Source: Varibaculum prostatecancerukia (GTDB lineage: Bacteria; Actinomycetota; Actinomycetes; Actinomycetales; Actinomycetaceae). From it: 64,000 nt of DNA. The stretch's first letter is position 1; the number at the start of each line of letters is the position of its first letter. Shown piece after piece: positions 8,724 to 17,347 of this stretch. The translations under genes and the position numbers were made by a program. Location: NCBI RefSeq assembly GCF_943169825.2, contig NZ_OW968402.1:496001-560000 (forward strand), written 5' to 3'. The notes below the pieces were generated by a model. It saw nothing but the letters and a program-made list of their open reading frames with translations. It had not been told where the DNA came from and did not search any database.

Positions 8724-8922
8724 TGCTGCTCCTTGATTGCGAGGTTGATACTGCCAGAGGGATTGTTACTTTTGTTTGGGGTTGCATCTTCTCTTGGAAG
8801 TGCTACTGCGCGCAGGACTGTTACCGTTTGCAGTATTAACCCCTGTTTTCCACCATAGCTTGCCGTCTTGCTGGGCGCAGGAGTGGGGCAAGAACGGGAA
8901 AATAATTTTTATCTGCCAATAC

Positions 8923-8940
8923 CGTACCAATAATGGTACG
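8923..8940. promoter_or_regulatory. inverted repeat in the abiE promoter
   Basis: CGTACCaataatGGTACG, perfect 6-bp arms, ending 28 nt before the preferred antitoxin start. AbiEi antitoxins studied so far repress their own promoter through inverted repeats, so this is the likely autoregulatory site. Confidence 0.55.
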
Positions 8941-8968
8941 CTTTTGACAACGAAGGGGGGTGAATGTT

Positions 8969-9535
8969 TTGACCTATGCGCGGGATTTGTGGGAGGTAGC
9001 GGCTTATAACCACGGGGTATTAACCGTTTCGGAGGCAATTTCTGCCGGTGTACCTGCTGTTGAGGTGCGAAAATTAACGTATAGAGGCACGCTGCGTAGC
9101 TATGGTAACGGGGTATACGTACATCATGGGGTGCCGCTCACGCGTTTTACCCAGTTCGCCATAGCGGTGGCGTTAGCTGGTAAAGGCGGGTTTTTATGGG
9201 GAGATGCAGTCTTTTCTCTTTTGGAACTGGGGGATTTTAATCCGCGTTCGATCCGGGTTGCTACCCGTAGACGGGTACGGAGAAAGTTGCCGCAGTGGAT
9301 GCAGCTTACCGATCGCGTTGACATTGTGGAAAAAGATATAACTGAGTACTGCAATCTGCCATCCACCTCGGTAAACGAGGCACTGACAGATGTTTTTCCC
9401 CAACTACCAAATGAAAAATGGCTGGCGTTAGTGCAGGAGTGCTACCGTAAAGATTTTGTTACCGCAAAGGAACTCAAGGCTAAGGAAGTGCTGTATGGGC
9501 GGGGTCATTCCTCCCAAAATCATTGCTCAACTTGA
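8969..9535 (+). CDS. AbiEi-type antitoxin (type IV toxin-antitoxin)
   Basis: About 188 residues. The N-terminal winged-helix region (residues 1-60, DLWEVAAYNHGVLTVSEAISAG, then a Y/G-rich GTLRSYGNGVYVHHGVP wing) fits the AbiEi antitoxin domain, and the C-terminal half fits the AbiEi body. The start is uncertain: GTG at 8960 lies on the purine-rich GAAGGGGGG, whereas TTG at 8969 sits 8 nt downstream of it and is preferred. The toxin gene overlaps its 3' end by 41 nt, as expected for a co-transcribed pair. In this family the antitoxin counters the toxin without direct binding and represses the operon. The family call rests on architecture and context. Confidence 0.75.
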   Translation: MTYARDLWEVAAYNHGVLTVSEAISAGVPAVEVRKLTYRGTLRSYGNGVYVHHGVPLTRFTQFAIAVALAGKGGFLWGDAVFSLLELGDFNPRSIRVATRRRVRRKLPQWMQLTDRVDIVEKDITEYCNLPSTSVNEALTDVFPQLPNEKWLALVQECYRKDFVTAKELKAKEVLYGRGHSSQNHCST

Positions 9536-10406
9536 GCAACGACTGCAAGAAGTGTCCGCCGCTCGGGGGATTACGGTGGCGCGCTCCCGGCTAATGCTGT
9601 CTACCTTGGTTGTATCCCAGATGCTTCCAGAGTTCACAGTAATAAAAGGCGGTATGGGCATGAAGCTGCGCGCGGGCGAGCCTGGAACTCGCGCGACCTC
9701 GGATCTTGATGTTTTTATCTCTGAGCAAACCCGCAGATTCGAAGAAGCGCTGCGCGTTAAGTTGATGAAAGGCTGGGGTTTCGTCCCGCCATCAAAAGCA
9801 CAGCTACGCAATAATCCAAACAGCGCGCCCCGAACAGCTTTCACGGGGGCTTTGGTTGCTTTACCGATCCATGACCCTGGGGTGAAGCTCCCTCAGTATT
9901 TGGTGCAACCGTACCGAGTTTCATTAAAATTTCTTGGGAAGCAGTGGTCTGCGCTCAAGGTGGAAGTGTCAGCACAAGAGATTGAGACGAGTATGTATGG
10001 GGGTACTCGTATAGACAGTGATTTGTATGATTTTAATGCCCGTTTCGGCTTTGGGGAGTTGAAGCCTGTAAGTTTGATTTCTCCTGAAGCTCAGTTTGCG
10101 CAGAAGCTTCATGCAGTTACTGATCTGACATATTCCAGAGCCCATGATTTGGTGGATCTGCAGGTGCTGTGGCGCATGCAGCTGGACTTGGTGGAACTTA
10201 AGCAATTATGTGTACGAACTTTTTCCTGGAGAAAAGCGCAAGCCTGGCCACCTCTACCTTTGCGCGATATGAGCGGTTGGGAAAGTGTATACCTGGAAGC
10301 GCGCGCTGAGACTCAGGTCAATGATGCTACGGACATACTGTCGTCACTTTCCGATGCGAGACAGTGGCTAGAACAAACTATTCGCACCATTGATAGAACG
10401 CAATGA
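9495..10406 (+). CDS. AbiEii-type nucleotidyltransferase toxin
   Basis: About 303 residues starting at ATG 9495 behind AAGGAAG; an upstream open stretch begins at 9456 but lacks such a site. The nucleotidyltransferase core is visible as VIKGGMGMKLRAG followed by RATSDLDVFIS (about residues 50-77), the GG-x-R-x-S-DxD pattern of AbiEii/AbiGii toxins. The later FAQKLHAVTDL and DLVDLQVL segments suit motifs III and IV. Such toxins transfer nucleotides to tRNA or other targets and slow growth, often acting in phage defence. It is fused by overlap to the antitoxin and there is no other gene in the cassette. Confidence 0.82.
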   Translation: MGGVIPPKIIAQLEQRLQEVSAARGITVARSRLMLSTLVVSQMLPEFTVIKGGMGMKLRAGEPGTRATSDLDVFISEQTRRFEEALRVKLMKGWGFVPPSKAQLRNNPNSAPRTAFTGALVALPIHDPGVKLPQYLVQPYRVSLKFLGKQWSALKVEVSAQEIETSMYGGTRIDSDLYDFNARFGFGELKPVSLISPEAQFAQKLHAVTDLTYSRAHDLVDLQVLWRMQLDLVELKQLCVRTFSWRKAQAWPPLPLRDMSGWESVYLEARAETQVNDATDILSSLSDARQWLEQTIRTIDRTQ

Positions 10407-10874
10407 CCAGGTAATCGGAACTCTACCTTGGGCTTGAAGACTTGGATGGCTGCAAGTTTTCATAGCAAGCACTGCTTTCTTTAGGTTTAGAAAACCCCGG
10501 TATGATCTCATTCAAATTCATTAAGTTACCAGGGTTGAGCTGGTGTGTAGATTTTGAGGGAGGGGGAGGGCGTGCGGCGAGTGTCCGCAGGCGCCATGAT
10601 CTTATTTAGAAGTAGTCAGGGTTTCTGCCACTAAAACAACTGCTAGAGCTGGATTTGAGGGAGGGTCCGTGAGGAGTCTCGCATTATAGAATAGAACTTT
10701 CCGATAATTCATTAACCATGATAAAGTGCGTGTTGTCGAATGGTATCTAGAGGCTTTAGTGCTAAGGAATCTAGATATTTTCTCAATAGTCGTGGGGGGG
10801 GGGGGCGTCCTAACCGCTGGATACCGGCAGTTTGAGTCGCTTCTTCCCGCATAAACCTTACGTACGGGGGAGCA
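10407..10874. other. intergenic region before the surface-protein gene
   Basis: 468 bases without a supportable gene. It contains two imperfect direct copies of GAGCTGG...TTTGAGGGAGGG (about 10537-10564 and 10646-10665) and the G-run listed separately. Upstream of the surface protein ATG the frame is closed by TGA at 10833, so the G-run is not in coding sequence. No clear terminator for the abiE pair was seen. Confidence 0.6.
10794..10805 (+). repeat. poly-G tract (12 G) upstream of the surface-protein gene
   Basis: An uninterrupted run of 12 G, 69 nt before the start codon of the 1588-residue surface protein. Homopolymer runs of this length are prone to slipped-strand change. It is outside coding sequence, in the likely promoter or 5' leader, so length change would alter expression level rather than frame. 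Confidence 0.85.
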
Positions 10875-13800
10875 ATGACAAAAGTTAGCACTTCGAAGGC
10901 GGCCGGCTGGTCGCTTAGGTTCCAGAAAACATTTGGTGCGATTTTAGCGGCTGCGGCACTGGTACTTGTATTTTTGCCCGCGTTTACGCCCAGCACCGCT
11001 CACGCGGATGCCCCGATTTATTCCCCCGGCAAAGCCCTGAGGGAAAAAAAGAGTGTCAGCGGTAGGGTCTATTTTGATCGCGCCGGTAGCCGCTCATACA
11101 TGGAGCCTAGGGATAAACAGGGTGCTTCCGATGGCGACATAGGGCTCTCCGGAGTTAAGGTCTATGCGCAATGGACTGATTACAACAATCGAAGGCAGAA
11201 AGGCTCATTGTCGCCGGTTTACTACACCACGTCTCGCTCTGACGGTACCTACGTTATCCAGCTGCCAGATTGGACAGATGCATTTGGGACGGTTCACAAG
11301 TGGGAGGCTTTGGCAGGTCAAACCTTGCGGATTTGGGCAGATAATCCAGATCCCAAAAAGTACACCCTTGCCTTTGTTGAAGGCGATTCTACCTTTGGCG
11401 GTCAGGGGGACCGCTATCGGGGTCTATGGAATGGAGCGATTGGGTCTAATCATGTTTATGACTACAACATCGCTTTCCAAGAACGTCCCCAGATTGCGCA
11501 GATGTTTCCGCCTGAAAACACCTGGAAGCAGAGTAATCGCCACGGGGGCGGCGGCGACGTTGTCGGTCGAGTCTGGTATGAAGAGCGGGAACTGTTAGGA
11601 AATTCTGAAGCCGTTCCAACTTTTAAATCTACATTGGGTGAAGTGCTAATTCCCGGGGTTAAGGTAGTTGGCGCTTATGTCCAGGATGAAGTTGCCCGCC
11701 GCTTCGACGCGTGGAAAAAAGCCCATAAAAACTATAAGCGCGACGAGTTCAAGGCAGCGCAACGCCAGATTATGAAAGACTATGAGGCTGAAACTGGAAA
11801 ATCCGCGATTGCTGAAACCGTATACGACACCACGGATGCAAATGGTAAATATCATCTGCAGTTCCAGGGGTTGTGGGGAGACACCTACTGGCGCAAGGGA
11901 ATTATGAATGCCGGTAACTGGGGAGAGTTGGTTCCCCCGGCTGATGATAAAAAAGGATCTCCTTGGACACCGGGTACCCTGCGCAGTCGCCACGTAAACA
12001 ACGACTATATGTATGTGGCTCCGGAAATCCCGAATGGTGTCGGTGGTTCTCTCAATAACTTCCGGGACAATATGTACCAGAACGGCCTTAACTGGACTCC
12101 AAATGCGACAACTGCTTCGATCGCGAATGTGGAAAACGTGAACTTCGCCCTCCGGTTGGAGGGACGTGACTTCCATATTGAAACCTATGACCAGACCACA
12201 AATCCGGCAAAACCGGGCGATACCGCTCCTACCAAGGCTACCGGTTTCGTTCCGAACAATACCTATGACATTGTTTGGACTGATGGTGATGGTAAAGAGG
12301 TAAAGACTTGTACAGCACAGGCATCTAACCTGGGCGTTGTGGAATCCTGCCCCTTAACGGTTCCGGCTCTTCTTGACAAAGATGAGATTTATACCGCGTC
12401 TATCTACCCGGAGAAAACCCGTGACCGGGCGATGGCGAAAGATAGTTTCGCTGCCAAGGTTACGCCTGAGTATAAGGCAACGACCATTGATTTGGATAAG
12501 ACAGCCACGGTAGCGGCACCGATTAACAAGGAGAACGCTACTACGCCTCCTGCTGATACAACTTATGCCGCTGCTGCTGCCAGTGATGTTCCTGCCTCCC
12601 TGCTTAAGGGAGTGGATAAGAACAAGGTGACAGTTGGTGCTCAACCCTGGGCGAAGGTTAACTCCGATGGCACTATTGCTCTGAGTCCGACGACTGGCAG
12701 CGTGACCCCAGGTAGCTACCTGATTCCGGTCAAGTTGACATATGGAAAAGGGAAAGACGCCTTTGAGAGGGTGATTCTGGCTCCGGTTACCGTCAAAGAG
12801 CCGGATGCTGATGGTGATGGTACTCCGGATGCTACTGATAAGTGTTTGAATGTTGCTGGTCCGACTACTAATAATGGTTGCCCGGCATGGGGCGACGGCA
12901 GCGGCAAGCCTGGCGCCGAGGTAACTCTGAATAAGGATGATGCCAATGGTAAGTTGCCGACCGGTACTTCCTGCACCGCTTCTACCGGCACTTGTACTGT
13001 TGGGGACGATGGCAATATTAAAGTAACTATTCCTCAGGACGCTAATGCTGGCGATAAGATTACGGTTACTGTTAAGGACGGGGACAAGACCTTTGATACG
13101 TCTACGGTGACTGTTACCAAACCCGACACCAAGGACGACGACGGTGATGGCATCCCTAACGATTCGGACAACTGCCCGAATATTGCTGGTGTCGCCAAAA
13201 ACAACGGTTGCCCAACCTGGAGTGACGGCGAGGCTGATCCTGGTAAGGATGTGACGCTGGCTAAGGATCCGAAGAATGGTACTTTGCCGGACACGGTTAA
13301 GTGTTCTGCTGATAAAGGTGCGAAGTGTTCTATTGAGCCGGACGGTAGTGTCAAGGTTTCTGTTCCGAAGGATGCAAAGCCTGGCGATAAGATTACGGTC
13401 ACTGTTAAGAACGGGGACAATATCTTGGATACTCCTAAGGTGACTGTTACTACTCCTGCTGATGGTGATGGTGATGGCACTCCGGATGCTTCTGATCAGT
13501 GTCCGAATGTTGCTGGTCCGACTAGTAATAATGGTTGCCCGGCTTGGGATGACGGCAGTGGTGATCCTGGTAAGGATGTGACGCTAGCCAAGGATCCGGC
13601 GAATGGCAAGCTACCGAATACGGTCAAGTGCGAGGCTTCTGCTGGTACTTGTACGGTTGGCGATGATGGTAATATCAAGGTTTCTGTTCCGAAGAATGCA
13701 AAGCCTGGCGATAAGATTACGGTTACTGTTAAGGACGGGGACAAGACCTTTGATACTTCTACGGTGACTGTTACCACGCCTGGTGTGAAGGATTATAACC

Positions 13801-15641
13801 CTGGCTATGGTAGGGCGAAGTTAGTTGAGCCTGGTGAGTCTAAGACCGCTACGCCGGTTTATACCGGTGAGGAGCCTCCTTCGGCTTCTTATAAGATCAA
13901 GGTTGGTTGGAAGGCTCCTGAGGGCTGGTCGGTGAGTGTTGATGCTGGAAATGGGAAGGTAACTGCTACGGCACCCGCTAAGCCCGATGTGAAGACCGCT
14001 GAGGAAGTTAAAGTTCCGGTGGTGGTTTCTTACCCGGATGGGGCTGCCAATGATGAAACCAGCGCTACCTTCCAGCTTGATACTGATGGTGATGGCATCC
14101 CGGACGTGACTGACGATGACGATGATGGTGATGGCATCCCGGACGAGGACGAGAAGGGCCATGGTACTGACCCGAAGAATCCTGACACCGATGGTGACGG
14201 GGTAAAGGATGGTCAAGAAGTCAAAGATGGTACTGACCCAACCAAGGTTGATACCGATGGTGACGGTATTTCTGATGGTGGGGAGAAGAAACTTGGTACC
14301 GACCCGAAGAATCCTGACACCGATGGTGACGGTCTGAAAGATGGTGAAGAGGCCGGTACCGATCTTGGTCCAGATGGTAAGGTCGTCAAGGATGAGAACG
14401 GTAAGCCGAAGGTTGATTATTCTAAGGCCACCAAGACTGACCCGACGGATCCTGATACTGATGGTGACGGAGTCTCCGATGGTCGAGAGATAAAACTTAA
14501 GACCGACCCGAATAAGGCTGACACTGATGGTGACGGTTTAACTGATGGTGAAGAGGCCGGTACCGACATTGGCCCAGATGGCAAGGTTGTCAAGAATGAT
14601 GACGGTACTCCGAAGGTTGATGATTCTAAGGCGACCAATACCGACCCGACCAAACCTGACACTGATAATGACGGGGTAAACGAGGGTAAGGATGCTACCT
14701 CGGATAACTGCCCGCTTCTAGCTGGCCCGTCCGGTAATAAGGGATGCCCGGCTTGGGGTGATGGTTCTGGTAATCCTGGCTCCGAGGTGACTCTGACTAA
14801 GGATCCGGCGAATGGCAAGTTGCCGAAGACGGTCAAGTGTGAGGCTGATAACGGAGCGACCTGTGCTTTCGATAACGATGGCAACGTTAAGGTCACTGTT
14901 CCTGCCGGTGCTGCCTCTGGAACTACTATCACGGTTACCGTTAAGGATGGTGACAAGATCCTGGATAGCTCCACGGTGACGGTTACTAAGCCCAGTGCGG
15001 ATGACACTGATGGTGACGGGGTTAGCGATGAGCGGGAAAAGGAACTTGGAACTGACCCGAATAATCCTGACACCGATGGTGACGGCTTGACTGATGGTCA
15101 AGAGGTCGGAAGCGACGTTGACAAAGATGGTAAAGCCGTCAAAGACGAGAACGGTAAGCCGAAGGTTGATGATTCTAAGGCCACCAAGACCGACCCGAAG
15201 AATCCTGACACCGATGGTGACGGGATTAATGATGGTGACGAGGTAAGTGGCGCTAAGAATCCGTTCAAGGGTGATAAGGCTGATCCGAACGGTAAACCCG
15301 GAAACACTGACCCGAACAATGCTGACACTGACGGTGACGGCATCAACGATGGTGACGAGGTGACCGGAGCTAAGAATGGTGGTAAAGCCACTAACCCGAA
15401 CAGGGCTGATACTGATGGTGACGGCATCAATGATGGTCAAGAAATCAAAGATGGTACCGACCCTCTAGATCCGAACGATCCCGGCAAGAAGGGTGGAAAC
15501 ACCGGAAATAGCGGCAACAAGGGTAACAGCGTGTGGCAGAAACTCCCCAAGTCTGGTTCTGCGGGGATTCCGGCGCTGGCGCTAGGGCTGCTAGCCGTTG
15601 GCGCGGGTGCAGTCATGGTTCGCCGTCGTAAACAGCAGTAA
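10875..15641 (+). CDS. large sortase-anchored surface protein with B-type domains and Asp-rich (TSP3-like) repeats
   Basis: 1588 residues. A signal peptide (residues 1-45, cleavage near STAHA-DA) leads into two SdrD-B/Cna-B-like folds (about residues 55-200 and 225-330: GRVYFDRAG..LSGVKVYAQW and GRVWYEE..IPGVKVVGAY, each ending in an SDGTY or ANGKY turn). A linker with PADTTYAAAA and SVTPGSYLIPV follows. Then come three Cys-containing modules of about 105 residues (about 645-970), a YPDG-type domain (about 970-1065), DTDGDG calcium-type repeats, a fourth Cys module (about 1265-1373) and more DTDGDG repeats. The C-terminus has LPKSG at 1557-1561, a hydrophobic segment and RRRKQQ, a standard cell-wall sorting signal. 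It stands alone between an upstream G-run and a strong terminator. The likely role is adhesion or biofilm; no ligand can be named. Confidence 0.9.
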   Translation: MTKVSTSKAAGWSLRFQKTFGAILAAAALVLVFLPAFTPSTAHADAPIYSPGKALREKKSVSGRVYFDRAGSRSYMEPRDKQGASDGDIGLSGVKVYAQWTDYNNRRQKGSLSPVYYTTSRSDGTYVIQLPDWTDAFGTVHKWEALAGQTLRIWADNPDPKKYTLAFVEGDSTFGGQGDRYRGLWNGAIGSNHVYDYNIAFQERPQIAQMFPPENTWKQSNRHGGGGDVVGRVWYEERELLGNSEAVPTFKSTLGEVLIPGVKVVGAYVQDEVARRFDAWKKAHKNYKRDEFKAAQRQIMKDYEAETGKSAIAETVYDTTDANGKYHLQFQGLWGDTYWRKGIMNAGNWGELVPPADDKKGSPWTPGTLRSRHVNNDYMYVAPEIPNGVGGSLNNFRDNMYQNGLNWTPNATTASIANVENVNFALRLEGRDFHIETYDQTTNPAKPGDTAPTKATGFVPNNTYDIVWTDGDGKEVKTCTAQASNLGVVESCPLTVPALLDKDEIYTASIYPEKTRDRAMAKDSFAAKVTPEYKATTIDLDKTATVAAPINKENATTPPADTTYAAAAASDVPASLLKGVDKNKVTVGAQPWAKVNSDGTIALSPTTGSVTPGSYLIPVKLTYGKGKDAFERVILAPVTVKEPDADGDGTPDATDKCLNVAGPTTNNGCPAWGDGSGKPGAEVTLNKDDANGKLPTGTSCTASTGTCTVGDDGNIKVTIPQDANAGDKITVTVKDGDKTFDTSTVTVTKPDTKDDDGDGIPNDSDNCPNIAGVAKNNGCPTWSDGEADPGKDVTLAKDPKNGTLPDTVKCSADKGAKCSIEPDGSVKVSVPKDAKPGDKITVTVKNGDNILDTPKVTVTTPADGDGDGTPDASDQCPNVAGPTSNNGCPAWDDGSGDPGKDVTLAKDPANGKLPNTVKCEASAGTCTVGDDGNIKVSVPKNAKPGDKITVTVKDGDKTFDTSTVTVTTPGVKDYNPGYGRAKLVEPGESKTATPVYTGEEPPSASYKIKVGWKAPEGWSVSVDAGNGKVTATAPAKPDVKTAEEVKVPVVVSYPDGAANDETSATFQLDTDGDGIPDVTDDDDDGDGIPDEDEKGHGTDPKNPDTDGDGVKDGQEVKDGTDPTKVDTDGDGISDGGEKKLGTDPKNPDTDGDGLKDGEEAGTDLGPDGKVVKDENGKPKVDYSKATKTDPTDPDTDGDGVSDGREIKLKTDPNKADTDGDGLTDGEEAGTDIGPDGKVVKNDDGTPKVDDSKATNTDPTKPDTDNDGVNEGKDATSDNCPLLAGPSGNKGCPAWGDGSGNPGSEVTLTKDPANGKLPKTVKCEADNGATCAFDNDGNVKVTVPAGAASGTTITVTVKDGDKILDSSTVTVTKPSADDTDGDGVSDEREKELGTDPNNPDTDGDGLTDGQEVGSDVDKDGKAVKDENGKPKVDDSKATKTDPKNPDTDGDGINDGDEVSGAKNPFKGDKADPNGKPGNTDPNNADTDGDGINDGDEVTGAKNGGKATNPNRADTDGDGINDGQEIKDGTDPLDPNDPGKKGGNTGNSGNKGNSVWQKLPKSGSAGIPALALGLLAVGAGAVMVRRRKQQ
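12803..14993 (+). repeat. four copies of a Cys-containing module in the surface protein
   Basis: Modules of about 320 bases at roughly 12803-13119, 13129-13455, 13460-13781 and 14665-14993. Each encodes a DGDGxPD..D.C.N.AGP...GCPAW opening, a KLPxxxxC.......C turn and an ITVTVKDGDKxxDTSTVTVT ending. DNA identity between copies is locally very high: the GATAAGATTACGGTTACTGT stretch near 13053 recurs near 13711. Recombination between copies is therefore easy. Confidence 0.85.
14082..15470 (+). repeat. Asp-rich DTDGDG repeats (thrombospondin type 3-like)
   Basis: Repeated units of the form NPDTDGDGxxDGxExxxGTDP occur at about 14082-14690 and again at 15001-15470, either side of the fourth Cys module. 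The regular Asp positions fit calcium-binding EF-like loops of TSP3 repeats, which stiffen when calcium is bound. Confidence 0.85.
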
Positions 15642-15663
15642 CCATTAAGAACAAGTAAATAAC

Positions 15664-15706
15664 AGTTTGGGTCGCCCCTTAAAAAAGGGGCGACCCAAAC
15701 TTTTTG
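15664..15706 (+). terminator. terminator of the surface-protein gene
   Basis: Stem AGTTTGGGTCGCCCCTT (15664-15680) pairs with AAGGGGCGACCCAAACT and ends in TTTTT. It lies 22 nt after the stop codon. Confidence 0.92.
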
Positions 15707-15785
15707 ATGTTCGCCTTCCTCTGCCCCATGTTTTTGCGTATTAACCCCCATTTTGGGGTGCGGACAGAATGTTGGAGAGTGTTTT

Positions 15786-15878
15786 ATGAATGTTTCGTAT
15801 TCCCGAGAGCAGCGTCGTGAGGCGTTGAGGGTGTATAGACGTACGGGGTCGGTATCTAAAAAAGATACTGCCGTCTAA
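15786..15878 (+). pseudogene. relic of an IS transposase orfA start
   Basis: A 30-codon frame begins MNVSYSREQRREALRVYRRT and then breaks into a stop. The opening matches the start of the helix-turn-helix orfA protein of IS3-type elements (YSREQR..AL..Y), after which the gene is lost. The truncation abuts the 3' end of the DUF3800 gene exactly, sharing 4 bases with it. No inverted terminal repeats were identified. Confidence 0.55.
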
Positions 15879-16564
15879 GGTAACTCCTTGATAATAACTT
15901 TACTGTGCAGTTCCGGTAGTTTTTCCATGGTAGCGTAATGGAAAACCCTATTTGCCACAATATCGGCAGCTCTAATCAAAGGATCCCTCGCAGAGTCACG
16001 CAAGCAAAAGTTCACCCCACTCAATAAAGGTAGAATCGGGGGATAAAACTTATCCCACTGCAGATTATATGTACCGATTCTGTACTCAGCCTCTAATGCC
16101 TCTCTGAGCTCATAACGACCATCGGTAGCTGTTGTGTGCTCATCCATTCGCACATCAATAACTTCCGAATAGTCCGGAGGAATAACACCTTCGCTTATTT
16201 GCGTGACAATAGCGTGTTTGAGACCGATTTTAAAAGCATAGTCTAAGTAACGTTGTTTACTCTTCGGATGAGAAAAAATAGATTCAAGAATGCTTTGTTG
16301 CCTCACTACAACCGCAAACTTGCACACCTGGTTAAGGGAACGAAAAAGCCTACCTTTATGAGCGTTACTAAGCGTAGCTGCTTTCAACTCACCATTTTTT
16401 GAGCGGCGAGCATTTTTACCTAAATTTCGTTCAGCTTTTAAATATTTTCTCCCCATGATGTCACGCTGATCCTTAGAGTAAAGAAGAATACCGCCAAAAA
16501 CGAAATAGTCATTATGTAAATGGTCAAATACGCCCGACTCGTCAGCGTAGACAAAAATACTCAC
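15875..16564 (-). CDS. DUF3800 domain protein
   Basis: 229 residues. The N-terminal FVYADESGVFD motif and the C-terminal PLIRAADIVANRVFHY motif with acidic residues are the marks of DUF3800, a family with an RNase H-like fold often found near mobile elements and defence genes. No activity is established for it. The start is ATG 16564. It lies alone between an IS relic and tRNA-Ser, and a 25-nt hairpin sits just upstream of its start (16580-16604). The setting suggests acquisition by transfer, but no integrase is present. Confidence 0.8.
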   Translation of the reverse strand: MSIFVYADESGVFDHLHNDYFVFGGILLYSKDQRDIMGRKYLKAERNLGKNARRSKNGELKAATLSNAHKGRLFRSLNQVCKFAVVVRQQSILESIFSHPKSKQRYLDYAFKIGLKHAIVTQISEGVIPPDYSEVIDVRMDEHTTATDGRYELREALEAEYRIGTYNLQWDKFYPPILPLLSGVNFCLRDSARDPLIRAADIVANRVFHYATMEKLPELHSKVIIKELP

Positions 16565-16889
16565 AGTTATATTCTAATAGAGCCACCCCGCTGTGGGGTG
16601 GCTCCCCCAAGGCCGGCGACCTTACAGACCGCTTAAACGTTAATTCGGTTCCTTGAGTATACAGCGCACTCTAATGCCTGCATTTATAAATTTAACACCA
16701 TAACCCCGCTACGCCAAGTAGTAATCTACTCTGTCTTAATTTTGGATAATAATCTGGCATTCATCCGCAAGTCCGTCTTAGTAGCTTCCACCTTAGTGGG
16801 TACGATGTGCAGCCTGCCCGAAGTTGATGCGAGCTAGTCCAAACCTAAAGCACTAAAACCTCACCAGAGAAAACTTTCGGCGAGTGCAT
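16565..16889. other. intergenic region between DUF3800 gene and tRNA-Ser
   Basis: 325 bases without a gene. It contains a perfect 10-bp-arm hairpin GAGCCACCCC/GGGGTGGCTC (16580-16604) with no clear T-tract on either side. I looked for a tmRNA or other RNA signature and found none. Confidence 0.5.
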
Positions 16890-16977
16890 TGGCGGAGGTA
16901 GGGGGATTCGAACCCCCGAGGGCTTGCACCCAACCCGCTTTCCAAGCGAGCGCCATAGGCCGCTAGGCGATACCTCC
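16890..16977 (-). tRNA. tRNA-Ser (anticodon GGA)
   Basis: Read on the minus strand, the acceptor stem GGAGGTA pairs with TACCTCC, the D-arm is GCCTAGCGGCC, the anticodon loop CTTGGAAAG gives GGA, the variable arm is long, and the T-arm is GGGGGTTCGAATCCCCC. CCA is encoded at 16892-16890. The long variable arm confirms the serine class. Confidence 0.96.
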
Positions 16978-17197
16978 AGACACAAGTTTGAGTTTACCGA
17001 AATGCCCTAGCTAATGTCGATTTAGGAAATGAGTAGTCGAACACAGCCCGGCGCTACTGTGGCTAATCGCGAATGCTTCAACCCCGCCGCGTCCTCGCCC
17101 TCATGCCCGAATCCTCATTTCTCTCGCTCCCAGAAAAGCGTCCGCACCGTATTACTCTCCCGTTTCCAGATACCGCGCTCCTGGGCTAAACTAGGAG

Positions 17198-17287
17198 GGA
17201 TCCTTCACGCGGCGATATCATTCGAACCTCCCCAGGGCCGGAAGGCAGCAAGGATAAGGGTGCGCTATCGGGTGCGTGAAGGGTCTT
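17198..17287 (+). ncRNA. ffs: signal recognition particle RNA, small bacterial type
   Basis: The universal SRP loop CCAGGGCCGGAAGGCAGCAA is at about 17232-17251. The flanks pair as GATCCTTCACGC (17199-17210) with GCGTGAAGGGTC (17274-17285), followed by TTTTTT, which acts as terminator. A TAAACT -10 (17187-17192) lies just before the 5' end. Placement directly upstream of dnaX is common in actinobacteria. The RNA binds Ffh and guides membrane-protein targeting. Confidence 0.93.
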
Positions 17288-17347
17288 TTTTATCCCAATA
17301 ACCCGGCATACACCCCGGAGATGGCTGGGCTTTAGTACAGTAGAGCC

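Noticed and set aside
10712-10996. Minus-strand frame running through the G-run (Pro-rich)
   Set aside because: It overlaps the start of the surface protein, has no ribosome site, and its proline run is just the G-tract read backwards.
12803-15470. Regular short repeats that could look like a CRISPR array
   Set aside because: They lie in one open frame and encode Asp-rich and Cys-module protein repeats; there are no unique spacers and no cas genes.
16580-16604. Hairpin upstream of the DUF3800 gene as a terminator
   Set aside because: The stem is perfect but neither strand has a T-tract directly after it; its role is left open.
16605-16889. Possible tmRNA or other RNA gene beside tRNA-Ser
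   Set aside because: No tag-peptide frame ending in ALAA and no tRNA-like half were found.
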